This document shows, in pieces, positions 30,583 through 38,863 of a DNA stretch of 64,000 nucleotides. The position numbers and the translations under genes were made by a program. The stretch spans positions 3,596,001 through 3,660,000 of the forward strand of contig NZ_JACHBQ010000001.1 in assembly GCF_014200405.1 (NCBI RefSeq), read 5' to 3'. The stretch is from Cryobacterium roopkundense (GTDB taxonomy: Bacteria; Actinomycetota; Actinomycetes; Actinomycetales; Microbacteriaceae). Below the pieces are notes generated by a model. It ran no database searches. It was not told the DNA's origin and was given only the letters and a program-made list of their open reading frames with translations. Positions within the stretch are counted from its first letter, which is position 1. Each line of letters starts with the position of its first letter.

Positions 30583-31638
30583 TCAGTCCTCATCACTGTC
30601 CCCGAGCCTCCAGCGCGGAAACGGGTCGGCGAGAACCTGCCACTGCAGGGGGCCCGCGAGGAATTCATCGGTCGTGAGCAGGCATCCGTTCAGGTTCTCG
30701 GTCAGCCGGTGGGCGTCGAGGTCGCGGCCGAAAAACGCGATCTCCTGCCCGAGCACGGATTCGGGGTCACCCGTGCACATGCCGGTCGGCTCGAAGGTGA
30801 TGGTGGGCCCGGCGCTGCTCCAGGATCCGACGCGGCCCGGGCGTGACGCAAGGGTGAAGAGCCCGCGCGAGCGCAGGATCTCGCCGGCCTCAGCGGCCCG
30901 ATCGCGCAGAAACTCCGCCAGTCGCAGCGGATGGAAAGGTCGCACCTCTCGGTACACCACACAGGAGAGACCGAGCGGACTGCGGGTCAGCAACGCCTCG
31001 CCGTTGAGCTGCCCCACCCACCCGGGACTGCGCTGCAGCCAGGCGAACATGTCAGCGCGCGGTGCGGGCCAGGAGGCGGCCGAGCCACGGCCGTGTTCGG
31101 CGAAGACCACATGGCTCGAGGGATTGAGCAAACGTACGAAGTCCCGGATGTCTTCGCAGACGATCGGCCGCACGAGGTCGGTCTTGTTGATGACCACCGC
31201 ACTGGCCCATTCGATCTGCTCCACGAGCGCATCCCCGACGGTATTGCCTACCTCGTCGTCGGGAGCCGCGCCCTCGTCAATCGGGGCGGGCGCCTCGCTG
31301 CGCAGGTCGTCCCAGAATCGCGAGGCGTCAATCACCGTGACGAGGTCGCCGAGCCGCACACTGTGGCCGTCGGCGAGCTGGCCGGGTGAATCGGGCACCT
31401 CCATAAGGGTGCTCGCGATTTCCAGCGGTCCAACGAATGCCGGGGCCTCGACGAAAACCTCGATGGCCGTCGCCGGCGTGGTCACCTCGGCCGCGGGGAG
31501 GACAACTGTGCGGAGTGCGTCGTGAATGGAACAGCCCATCGCGATGGGCAAGGATCCGAGCCGTCGTGCCACGGACGACTTGCCGGCGCCGGGCAGCCCA
31601 CTGACGACGTTGACCCTGAGAAATGATTCTGTCTGCAT
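30583..31638 (-). CDS. CobW/COG0523-family GTP-binding metal chaperone
   Basis: A 351-residue G3E-type GTPase. The P-loop is SGLPGAGKSS near residues 13-22, the GTP-specificity motif NKTDLV lies near 150, and a C-terminal CobW_C domain starts near 215 (REVRPFHPLRLAEFL). The usual CxCC metal motif between is absent. COG0523 proteins handle zinc under limitation. It is divergent from the zinc-free L36 gene, with a Zur-like palindrome between them, which supports a zinc-limitation role. Confidence 0.85.
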   Translation of the reverse strand: MQTESFLRVNVVSGLPGAGKSSVARRLGSLPIAMGCSIHDALRTVVLPAAEVTTPATAIEVFVEAPAFVGPLEIASTLMEVPDSPGQLADGHSVRLGDLVTVIDASRFWDDLRSEAPAPIDEGAAPDDEVGNTVGDALVEQIEWASAVVINKTDLVRPIVCEDIRDFVRLLNPSSHVVFAEHGRGSAASWPAPRADMFAWLQRSPGWVGQLNGEALLTRSPLGLSCVVYREVRPFHPLRLAEFLRDRAAEAGEILRSRGLFTLASRPGRVGSWSSAGPTITFEPTGMCTGDPESVLGQEIAFFGRDLDAHRLTENLNGCLLTTDEFLAGPLQWQVLADPFPRWRLGDSDED

Positions 31639-31651
31639 GCCTGTTAGCCTA

Positions 31652-31670
31652 ATTGATATTTGTTCTCAAT
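31652..31670. promoter_or_regulatory. Candidate Zur box between the CobW-type GTPase and L36 paralogue genes
   Basis: ATTGATATTTGTTCTCAAT is a 19-nt partial palindrome with perfect 5-nt outer arms, in the shared promoter region of two genes typical of Zur regulons. Actinobacterial Zur boxes are similar AT-rich palindromes. Assignment is by context. Confidence 0.55.
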
Positions 31671-31685
31671 AAGAAATGGAGAGTC

Positions 31686-31808
31686 ATGAAGGTACGCAAT
31701 TCACTGAAGGCGCTGAAGAAGGTTCCGGGTTCACAAATCGTGCGGCGGCGCGGTCGCACGTTCGTGATCAACAAACTCAATCCGCGGGCAAAGGCGCGCC
31801 AAGGCTGA
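31686..31808 (+). CDS. rpmJ: Zinc-independent ribosomal protein L36 paralogue
   Basis: A 40-residue ribosomal protein, [16 protein letters not shown] then [14 protein letters not shown] and [10 protein letters not shown]. It matches L36 along its length but lacks all the zinc-binding Cys and His residues of the usual form (the C-minus paralogue). When zinc is scarce such paralogues replace the zinc protein in the large subunit and spare zinc. A TGGAG site lies 4 nt before the ATG. The last six codons lie inside a 16-bp tandem repeat. Confidence 0.93.
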   Translation: MKVRNSLKALKKVPGSQIVRRRGRTFVINKLNPRAKARQG

Positions 31809-31856
31809 GGCGCGCCAGGGCTGAGGCGCGCCAGGGCTGAGGCGCGCCAGGGCTGA
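31790..31856. repeat. 16-bp tandem repeat overlapping the end of the L36 gene
   Basis: Four copies of AGGCGCGCCAGGGCTG, the first with A for G, run from the last codons of the L36 gene into the intergenic space. Each contains an AscI-like GGCGCGCC palindrome and a TGA in the frame of the gene. Confidence 0.9.
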
Positions 31857-31860
31857 GGTC

Positions 31861-31889
31861 GGGACAGGGGGCCCGGCTGCTGGTAACAT
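31861..31889 (+). promoter_or_regulatory. Possible promoter for the efflux pump gene
   Basis: GGGACA at 31861 and an extended -10 TGGTAACAT (TAACAT at 31884) are separated by 17 nt. This would start a transcript near 31896, giving a leader of about 105 nt. Confidence 0.4.
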
Positions 31890-32000
31890 TGCAGCCTGCC
31901 TGGCCACCTGGCTCGGGGCGGTTCCGTGCCTGTGAGCACGTAGATCCGAGGCTCAAAACCTCCAGCGACTTCATTTCTCAGAAGCCTGGAGGGTTTCCTG
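31890..32000 (+). promoter_or_regulatory. Structured leader with Shine-Dalgarno-sequestering hairpin
   Basis: AAACCTCCAG (31956-31965) pairs with CTGGAGGGTTT (31986-31996), burying the GGAGGG ribosome site of the efflux gene 7 nt before its ATG; an inner CTTC/GAAG stem extends the hairpin. Upstream, CTCGG (31912) and CCGAG (31946) enclose a CGTGC/GCACG hairpin, and this domain contains a tiny frame GTG CCT GTG AGC ACG TAG (31926-31943) after a GGGGCGG. It fits none of the riboswitch classes I know. Translational attenuation or a ligand-sensing RNA are both possible. Confidence 0.55.
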
Positions 32001-33442
32001 ATGTCCACACTGCTCCACAGTCACGTTGCTCGATGGTGGGGCCTTGGCGTCCTGGCCATGGTCGTGCTCGGCACCACCATCGTGACGATCGCCCTGCCGG
32101 AGGCGCAGGCCGAGCTGGGCCTGACAGATGGCCAGCGCCAGTGGGTCATCACCGCCTACGCTCTGGCTTTCGGCGCCTTCCTCCTGTTGGGCGGCCGCAT
32201 CGCCGACTACTGGGGTCGAAAGCGCAGCTTCATGCTGGGTATCATCGGCTTCGGGATGGCTTCGGCGTGGGGCGGCGTTGCCCAGACCGGCGTCGAGCTC
32301 ATCGTCGCCCGCGGCGTGCAGGGCGTTTTCGCGGCCCTGCTCGCTCCAGCCGCGCTCGCGATGGTGACCGTCACGTTTCCGCACGGCCGCGAGCGTACCC
32401 TCGCCTTCGCGATCTTTGGGACCGTCGCCGGAACGGGTGCCGCGATCGGCCTGCTCCTCGGCGGCGTTCTCACGGAGTTCGCGAGCTGGCGCTGGTGCCT
32501 CCTGGTGAATGTGCTCTTCTGCGTTGTGGGCCTGATCGGCGGAATACTCCTGCTGAACGAAAGCAAAGCCGACGGCAGGAACCGCTACGACGTGTGGGGA
32601 ACGATCACGGTAACGCTCGGCCTCGGCTCTCTCGTGTACGGTTTCACCCTCGCCGAACACGGATGGGGTTCATTCGACACGATCGCGTTCCTCGCCGTGG
32701 GCACGCTGCTCTTGGCCGTGTTCGCCCTGATCGAATCCAGGGCCCGGCAGCCGCTGCTTCCGCTGCGGGTCATCGTGAACTCCGTGCGCGGTGGCGCTTT
32801 CCTGATTCAGTCCGTGATCGGCGCCGTCATGATCGGCTCGATGCTCTACCTGACATTCTATTTTCAGATCGTACTCGGCATGAGCCCGTTCATCTCTGGG
32901 CTGGCCAACGGGGCGATGACCGTGGTTATCTTCGCGTGCACACCGGTCGTCACGAAACTGCTCGACCGCGTCGGCCCGCGCCCACTGATGATCGCCGGCC
33001 CGCTCTTCTCTGCCGCCGGCCTGCTCTACCTGACGGGCATCACCCCGGGCGGCAGCTATTTCACCCAGGTACTGCCCGCACTCGTGCTGCTCGGGATGGG
33101 CCTCTCGATGCTGTTCGTTCCCGTGCAGAACCTGGCCCTGAGTGGTGTCGACCCAAAGACGCCGGCGTTGCGTCCGCAACTGTCAACGCGACCTTCAACG
33201 TCGGCGGTTCCATCGGCCTCGCCGTGTTCACAGTGCTCTACGGCAACACGGTGACCGACGCGCTCGCACGAGGCGGAGACGCGCTCACGGCCTTCACAAA
33301 CGGGTACTCGGCGGCATTCTTCGCCTCCGGTATCGCCATGGTTGTGGCGTCTGTGATCGGCACGGTCTTCATTCGGGGTAGGAAAGAAGACCTGATGCCG
33401 CAGTGGGAGCCCGACGAGGCCGTGCCGGCGTTCACGCACTGA
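32001..33442 (+). CDS. DHA2-type MFS drug efflux transporter interrupted by a -1 frameshift
   Basis: A proton-driven multidrug exporter of the 14-helix MFS type, about 480 residues if read through. Frame 1 starts at 32001 and carries the MFS motif GGRIADYWGRKRSFM near residue 64 and the motif C-like GAAIGLLLGGVLTEFASWRW. At 33152-33158 the frame changes: frame 1 would end at 33254 in nonsense, while the -1 frame gives DAGVASATVNATFNVGGSIG and the last two helices to 33442. The junction is CCCAAAG, a perfect slippery heptamer in phase, with a small hairpin 8 nt later. It may be programmed, a mutation, or a sequence error. Confidence 0.8.
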
Positions 33443-33512
33443 GCAGGGGACCGGATTGGCTCGCGTGCAGCCAGACGTTCTAGTCTCGGAGCTGTCCTGT
33501 TCGCACACACAT

Positions 33513-33604
33513 CCCCTTTACGATTTCAGTGAGATAGCGATTGCTCCATTGCAGACGGTCATGCGCCACTTAGATATGGGCATCTCACTGAAATCGTAAG
33601 GGGG
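33513..33604. mobile_element. 92-bp MITE-like element with 23-bp inverted ends and 8-bp target duplication
   Basis: Terminal inverted repeats CCCCTTTACGATTTCAGTG... (33513-33535) and its complement (33582-33604) match at 22 of 23 positions. The element is bounded on both sides by the direct repeat ACACACAT (33505-33512 and 33605-33612). It has no coding room, so any transposase must be supplied elsewhere. An 8-bp duplication fits the ISL3 or IS256 families. Confidence 0.85.
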
Positions 33605-33625
33605 ACACACATACTCGGAGCCCTC

Positions 33626-34615
33626 GTGACACCCGGCCGTCGATTTGCTCGCCTCGCCACCATACGCATCCGCCTGGTGGCGATTCTGAGCGCCGCCGTT
33701 CTCACCGCGCTGGGAACGGTCGCCTTCGTGAGCTTCAGCGAGGAGGCGGCCCCGCCGGAGGGAACAAGCGAATCCACGCTCAAGCCGGTCATCGGCATCC
33801 GCACGTTCGTCGCGCCCCAGGATATAACCGTGACAACGGATGTGACGTACGGCGCCCGTCCGAACGGCACGCCCCTGCACTTGGATGTGTGCTCCTCCTC
33901 GACGGCCGGGCCAGAGCCGCGCCCCGCTGTCGTGTCAATTCACGGCGGCAGCTGGACGCGCGGCGACAAATCGAGCGATGACTGGCGCGAGGTCTGCCAA
34001 TGGCTCGCTGCGGAAGGATTCGTGGTCTACTCCGTCGACTACGGGCTAACCCCGGCGGCCCCGTTCCCTGCCGGCATCGACAACCTGCAGAGCGCCGTGG
34101 AATGGATCCGCACCCCGGAGAACGCGGCGCGCTTCGGAACCGACCCTGATCGCATCGGCGCCTTCGGCGGCTCCGCCGGGGCCAACCTCGCCGCTCTTCT
34201 CGGCACGCGCGGCGAGGGCCCGCTCAACGAGGGGTCCCGGGTTGCCGCCGTCGCCGAGCTGTCGGGCCCGAGCGATCTGCGCGGGGAGGCCATGACCGCC
34301 GACGGTGTCACCGAACGCCTGCAGAATCTGGTGCGGCGCTACCTCGATTGCGACACGATGAGCGACTGCCCGCAGGCCGCGGACGCCTCGCCGCTCGCGC
34401 AGCTCGACGCGAGCGATCCGCCGGTGTTCGTCGCCAACTCGGCCGAGGAGTTTGTGCCCCTCGCGCAGGCGACGCGCTTCGCATCCGCTCTGCAGGCCCT
34501 CGGCGTGCGTCATGAACTCGTGACGGTGCCGGGCGGCGTGCACTCAATCGGGCTACTGGACGCCGACATGCGCGCCCAGGTCGCGGGCTTCCTGCACGCC
34601 ACACTCGGCGACTGA
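33626..34615 (+). CDS. Alpha/beta hydrolase (BD-FAE / esterase-lipase type), membrane-anchored or exported
   Basis: A 329-residue protein. After a basic start, residues 16-40 form one hydrophobic segment (a signal peptide or anchor). The hydrolase domain has the oxyanion HGGSW near residue 106, the nucleophile elbow GGSAGANLA near 175 (Ser), and a late GGVHSIG His near 308, in the order of carboxylesterases of the HSL/BD-FAE group. The GTG start at 33626 follows CGGAG by 5 nt. The MITE lies directly upstream and may have changed its promoter. Confidence 0.85.
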   Translation: MTPGRRFARLATIRIRLVAILSAAVLTALGTVAFVSFSEEAAPPEGTSESTLKPVIGIRTFVAPQDITVTTDVTYGARPNGTPLHLDVCSSSTAGPEPRPAVVSIHGGSWTRGDKSSDDWREVCQWLAAEGFVVYSVDYGLTPAAPFPAGIDNLQSAVEWIRTPENAARFGTDPDRIGAFGGSAGANLAALLGTRGEGPLNEGSRVAAVAELSGPSDLRGEAMTADGVTERLQNLVRRYLDCDTMSDCPQAADASPLAQLDASDPPVFVANSAEEFVPLAQATRFASALQALGVRHELVTVPGGVHSIGLLDADMRAQVAGFLHATLGD

Positions 34616-34655
34616 AGCGCCGCCGTCTGCGCACCCGAAGCGCAGGGACGGGGCG

Positions 34656-35441
34656 CTACGCGGCGCGCCCTCGGATGCGGCGGGACAGCTCGACCGCCGT
34701 GCCGATCAGCTGCCCGGCGAGCGTCGCCGACTCCGGTGCCGCCACGCTGTCCCGATCAAACGTCACGGCTATCGCGGCGGCGGGCCAGCCGGCATGGTCG
34801 CGCACGACAACGGCAACGGATGCCATCCCCGGCGTGATCTCGCCGTCTTCCTGCGCGAAACCCAGCGTGCGCACTTGGTCGAGAAGGCGCCGCAGCTCAC
34901 TTGCCGTGCGAGGTCCGGTGCCGTTGCGCGTGGAAAATGCCGCCGCGTTCGGGTACAGAGCCCGCAACTGCGCGGGCGGCAGGGCGGCGAGCATGGCCCG
35001 GCCGCTCGCGGTGAGGTGGCTCGGCAGACGCACCCCCACGTCGGACACGAGCGAGGGGCGGCGGGGCGCCCTCTCTTCCACGAGGTAGATCACGTCGCGC
35101 CCGTGCAGCACCACGAGGTGCGCGCTCTCGCCCAACCGATCGACGAGCTGGGCAATGAGTGGTCGGCCGAGACGCGAGAGCGGCTGCTGCCTCGAGAACC
35201 CGCTGCTGAGTTCGAACGCTGCGACGCCGAGCCCATAGCGGCGCTCCTCCGGCAGGTGCAGCACGAAGCCGCGGTCGGCGAGTACGGCGAGCAGCTGATA
35301 CACCGTGGACCGTGGCAGGTCGAGGGCGGTCGCGACGGCGGAGGCGGGAACCGGTCCGCGTGCGGTCGCGAGGTGGGAGAGGATGCGCAGGGTCGCGTCG
35401 GCGGCCGGCACCTTCGACCGCGCACTGGCCAGGTTGGGCAT
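34656..35441 (-). CDS. IclR-family regulator, probable histidine-utilisation regulator
   Basis: A 261-residue IclR-type regulator. The winged helix is at about residues 12-72 (VPASAVATALDLPRSTVYQLLAVLADRGFV) and the C-terminal effector domain follows (RLPSHLTASGRAMLAALPP, then PGMASVAVVVRDHAG). It is divergent from hutH with 90 bp between them, and a GTCCGG/CCGGAC palindrome lies in that space. Control of hutH, perhaps by urocanate, is the natural guess. AGGAG precedes the ATG. Confidence 0.88.
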   Translation of the reverse strand: MPNLASARSKVPAADATLRILSHLATARGPVPASAVATALDLPRSTVYQLLAVLADRGFVLHLPEERRYGLGVAAFELSSGFSRQQPLSRLGRPLIAQLVDRLGESAHLVVLHGRDVIYLVEERAPRRPSLVSDVGVRLPSHLTASGRAMLAALPPAQLRALYPNAAAFSTRNGTGPRTASELRRLLDQVRTLGFAQEDGEITPGMASVAVVVRDHAGWPAAAIAVTFDRDSVAAPESATLAGQLIGTAVELSRRIRGRAA

Positions 35442-35462
35442 GTCACTCCTCGCAGGCAATTT

Positions 35463-35478
35463 GTCCGGGATACCGGAC
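35463..35478. promoter_or_regulatory. Palindromic operator candidate between the IclR gene and hutH
   Basis: GTCCGGGATACCGGAC is a perfect 6+6 palindrome around a 4-nt centre, 22 nt upstream of the regulator's ATG and 54 nt upstream of hutH. IclR-type factors bind short palindromes like this. Confidence 0.55.
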
Positions 35479-35531
35479 TGTTCCCAGCGTACGGGCACCC
35501 GGGCCGTGCCGACAGGGTGTGGAATCGAGGT

Positions 35532-37115
35532 ATGACCCTCGTTCCCGCACCCGCCACCCCCGCACAGCCCGCACCCGCCGCATCCGTCACCGTCGGAACT
35601 GAAGCCGTGACGTTCGCCGACGTCGTGGCCGTCGCCCGGCACTACGCGCCGATCGTGCTCGACCCGGCCGCGCTCGACGGAGTGGCCGCGACCCGCGCCA
35701 TCATCGACGCGCTCGCGAGCGACCCACACCCCCACTACGGAATCTCCACAGGCTTCGGAGCCCTGGCCACGACGTACATCACCGCGGACCGGCGCGCGCA
35801 GTTGCAGGCGAGCCTCGTGCGCTCGCACGCCGCCGGCAGCGGCCCCGAGGTGGAACGCGAGGTCGTGCGCGCCCTCATGCTGCTGCGCCTCTCCACCCTC
35901 ATGACGGGTCGCACGGGTGTGCGCCCGCATATTGCCGAGACCTACGCGGCCGTGCTGAACGCCGGCATCACGCCGGTCGTGCGCGAATACGGCTCGCTCG
36001 GCTGCTCGGGCGACCTCGCCCCGCTCGCCCATTGCGCCCTCGCGATAATGGGAGAGGGCGAGGTGCGCGACGCCGCCGGCTCGCTCATGAGCGCCGGGGT
36101 CGCGCTGGCCGCCGCGGGCATCACGCCCGTGGTGCTCGCCGAGAAGGAGGGCCTCGCCCTCATCAACGGTACCGACGGCATGCTCGGCATGCTCGTGCTC
36201 GCCCTCGCCGACCTCGCCATGCTGCTGCAGACCGCCGACATCGCCGCGGCCATGAGCGTCGAGGCGCTCCTCGGAACGGATGCTACCTTCGCGGCCGACC
36301 TGCAGGCCCTGCGGCCCCAGCTCGGCCAGGGTGTGAGCGCCTCGAACCTACGCGCCCTGCTGGCCGGATCCCCGCTGCTCGCGAGCCACGCCGGTCCCGA
36401 AGACCCCACGGTGCAGGACGCCTACTCGCTGCGCTGCGCACCCCAGGTGAACGGTGCGGCCCGAGACACCGCCGACCATGCCGCCCTCATCGCCGGGCGC
36501 GAGCTCTCGAGCGCCGTAGACAACCCCGTCGTCACCCTCGACGGCCGCATCGAATCGAACGGCAACTTCCACGGCGCGCCGGTCGGCTACGTGCTCGACT
36601 TCCTCGCCATCGCAGCGGCCGACGTAGCGAGCATGAGCGAGCGCCGCACGGACCGGCACCTCGACGCGAGTCGCAACAAGGGCTTGCCACCGTTTCTCGC
36701 GCACGAGGTGGGCGTTGACTCCGGCCTGATGATCGCGCAGTACACCGCCGCCGGCATTGTCTCCGAGCTCAAGCGACTCGCGGTGCCGGCATCCGTCGAT
36801 TCCATCGTGAGTTCGGCCATGCAGGAAGACCACGTGTCGATGGGCTGGCACGCCGCCCGCAAGCTGCGCCGCTCGATCGACGGCCTCGGCCGGGTGCTCG
36901 CGATCGAGATCATGACCGCGGCCCGCTCGCTCGACCTACGCGCCCCCCTCGTGCCGGGTGCGGCAACGGATGCCGTGCGTCGGCTGGTGCGGACCGTGGC
37001 GGACGGCCCAGGCCACGATCGCTTCCTCTCCCCCGAGATCGAGGGCGTCGTCGGCCTCGTGCAGTGCGGTGCCGTGCGCGATTCCGCTGCCGGCGTCACG
37101 GGAGGTCTGCGTTAG
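35532..37115 (+). CDS. hutH: Histidine ammonia-lyase HutH
   Basis: A 527-residue member of the aromatic amino acid lyase family that converts histidine to urocanate and ammonia. The family signature is YGSLGCSGDLAPLAHCAL near residue 155; the MIO cofactor triad appears as Cys-Ser-Gly rather than the common Ala-Ser-Gly, as I recall also from streptomycete enzymes. Further motifs are YGISTGFGALA near 70, VQDAYSLRCAPQVNG near 295, and SSAVDNPVV near 324. The ATG at 35532 was chosen; a very long upstream in-frame extension runs antisense through the IclR gene and is not real. No other hut gene is next to it. Confidence 0.93.
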   Translation: MTLVPAPATPAQPAPAASVTVGTEAVTFADVVAVARHYAPIVLDPAALDGVAATRAIIDALASDPHPHYGISTGFGALATTYITADRRAQLQASLVRSHAAGSGPEVEREVVRALMLLRLSTLMTGRTGVRPHIAETYAAVLNAGITPVVREYGSLGCSGDLAPLAHCALAIMGEGEVRDAAGSLMSAGVALAAAGITPVVLAEKEGLALINGTDGMLGMLVLALADLAMLLQTADIAAAMSVEALLGTDATFAADLQALRPQLGQGVSASNLRALLAGSPLLASHAGPEDPTVQDAYSLRCAPQVNGAARDTADHAALIAGRELSSAVDNPVVTLDGRIESNGNFHGAPVGYVLDFLAIAAADVASMSERRTDRHLDASRNKGLPPFLAHEVGVDSGLMIAQYTAAGIVSELKRLAVPASVDSIVSSAMQEDHVSMGWHAARKLRRSIDGLGRVLAIEIMTAARSLDLRAPLVPGAATDAVRRLVRTVADGPGHDRFLSPEIEGVVGLVQCGAVRDSAAGVTGGLR

Positions 37116-37292
37116 GACTTGGCCGTTCGGGGCAGTTGCGGGCGGTGCACCACGGTGGAATACTGGCGCCACGCCGGTGCCGGAGTGACGCTCGCGCCTG
37201 CAGTCCCTCGCTCGATTCTCGCCCGCGAGGGGGTGAAGCGCTCGCTCCACGAAACCGGAAATCACGTGATGACCGAGTGAGACGATGCCGAG

Positions 37293-38849
37293 TTGAGTGT
37301 TCTTCAGGGTGGGGGCGGAGGAAGGCGTCGGGGCCTTCTGATCCTCGCCGCCAGCGCGGCCACGGCCTTCGCTGTGACTCTGGGGGCGACGTCGGGTGCC
37401 GCAGTCGGAGCGGGCCGCGGTGATCGAATCGTGTCGTGGGGCTCGGAGCAGACGCCGTCCATTCCGCCCGCCGCACCTACCCCGACACCTACGGCGGCAG
37501 CTACGGCGACACCCGAATCCCTCTCAGAGCCGACACCGGAACCGACTCCCGAGTCCACGTCAGTGCCGCCGCCGGAACCATCCGACGGTCCCACAGCAAC
37601 TGCGACACCCCCGCCGGCACCCACAGAGCCCGTACCAACCGAGCCGGTACGCCCCGAGCCCGTACCCACCACGGCACCGGTTCCCGTCACCGAGCCGACG
37701 CCCCCGCCCGCCGTTGTGCCGCCACCCGCAGCCCCGCAGCTGCCGGAGCCGGAGGGCGACGTGATTCCGCCCCAGATTGCCCCGTGGGGTGCCGGCCCAA
37801 CGGAAACTCGAACTCGGGCCGCCCTCGCGGCGCAACAACGGGAGGCCGAACGGGCCTACGCATCCGCTCGTTCGGCGGTCGATTCCGCCTTGGCCGTCCT
37901 GGACAGCGCCCAACGAGCCCTGGACTCCGGGCAGGCCGAGCAGGCCACCGACCTCAGCCTCGCCGAATCGTTGCGGGTTCGCGCCGCAGGTGCCGCCGCG
38001 CAGGCCGAGGCTTCCCAGCGCCTGCTGAGCGGGCTCATCCGGCAGTTGGCGCAGCAGCGCGCGGGTGGCGCATCTGTTGACGCCCTCACCAATGCGCCCG
38101 GAGAAAACCTGCTGTCCGCACTCGGCAGGCTCGACCGCATGCAGAACCTCACCGGCAATGTGTCGGGCATCCGGGACCGGGTCGCCGAAGAAACGGCGCT
38201 CGCGCATTCCCTCGCCAGCCAAGAGGTGGCCGCGCGCGAGGCAGCGGCACGTGTGCCCCTCGACCAACTCCGGTCGCAGTTCGAGTCTGCACAGGCCGCT
38301 CTCGACGAGGCAGAGGTCGCGCTGACCGACCTCGAGGCGCTCGCCGTGGGCGCCCCGGCCCGTGTGTCGAGCGCCGGTGCTGCCGCCGCCTGGCTGGCCA
38401 CCCTAGACACCGGCCAGCTCAGCGTTCAGGGCTGGGCGCTCCCCGCGGCCGGGGGCCTCACGGATGTCTTTGGACCGCGACCCGTGCGGCCGATGCTGGG
38501 CGTTGGTGCATTCCACTACGCCACCGACATCGGAGCGAGTTGCGATACCGCCGTGCGTGCGGCCACCTCGGGGATCGTCACTGCCGTCGGCGCTGTCGGA
38601 GGGTACGGCAACTGGATCCTGATCGATCACGGGGCTGGCGTGCAGACCGGCTACGCGCACCTCGCCACCGGGGAACTGCTCGTTGCGGTCGGCGACGCGG
38701 TAACTGCGGGACAGGTGATCGCGGGCGTCGGCAGCACAGGAGCATCCACCGGCTGTCACCTGCATTTCGAGGTGCGCGTTGACGGCACCCGAGTGGACCC
38801 GCAGCCGTTCCTCGCCGCTCGCGGGGTGTCCCTCGGCGTTGCTGGGTAG
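37293..38849 (+). CDS. Secreted M23-family peptidoglycan endopeptidase
   Basis: A 518-residue cell-wall hydrolase. Residues 1-40 are a signal peptide (basic GGGGRRR then a hydrophobic core). Residues 45-160 are Pro/Thr/Glu-rich and probably span or contact the wall. A long alanine-rich coiled-coil region follows at about 170-360 (ERAYASARSAVDSALAVLDS). The C-terminal LytM domain has HYATDIGASC (His and Asp zinc ligands) and HLHFEV. It is like the hydrolases that cut stem-peptide crosslinks at division. The start is uncertain: a TTG at 37293 without strong ribosome site. Confidence 0.87.
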   Translation: MSVLQGGGGGRRRGLLILAASAATAFAVTLGATSGAAVGAGRGDRIVSWGSEQTPSIPPAAPTPTPTAAATATPESLSEPTPEPTPESTSVPPPEPSDGPTATATPPPAPTEPVPTEPVRPEPVPTTAPVPVTEPTPPPAVVPPPAAPQLPEPEGDVIPPQIAPWGAGPTETRTRAALAAQQREAERAYASARSAVDSALAVLDSAQRALDSGQAEQATDLSLAESLRVRAAGAAAQAEASQRLLSGLIRQLAQQRAGGASVDALTNAPGENLLSALGRLDRMQNLTGNVSGIRDRVAEETALAHSLASQEVAAREAAARVPLDQLRSQFESAQAALDEAEVALTDLEALAVGAPARVSSAGAAAAWLATLDTGQLSVQGWALPAAGGLTDVFGPRPVRPMLGVGAFHYATDIGASCDTAVRAATSGIVTAVGAVGGYGNWILIDHGAGVQTGYAHLATGELLVAVGDAVTAGQVIAGVGSTGASTGCHLHFEVRVDGTRVDPQPFLAARGVSLGVAG

Positions 38850-38863
38850 CCGGCGAAGTCGCG

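Noticed and set aside
31861..32000. Known riboswitch (guanidine, fluoride, Mn, ZTP) before the efflux gene
   Set aside because: The conserved cores of these classes are absent; left as an unclassified leader.
33155..33254. Natural early stop of the MFS protein in frame 1
   Set aside because: The last 33 residues of frame 1 are not family-like, while the -1 frame continues with the last two helices.
34794..35531. N-terminal extension of hutH
   Set aside because: It lies antisense within the IclR gene; hutH homology starts after the ATG at 35532.
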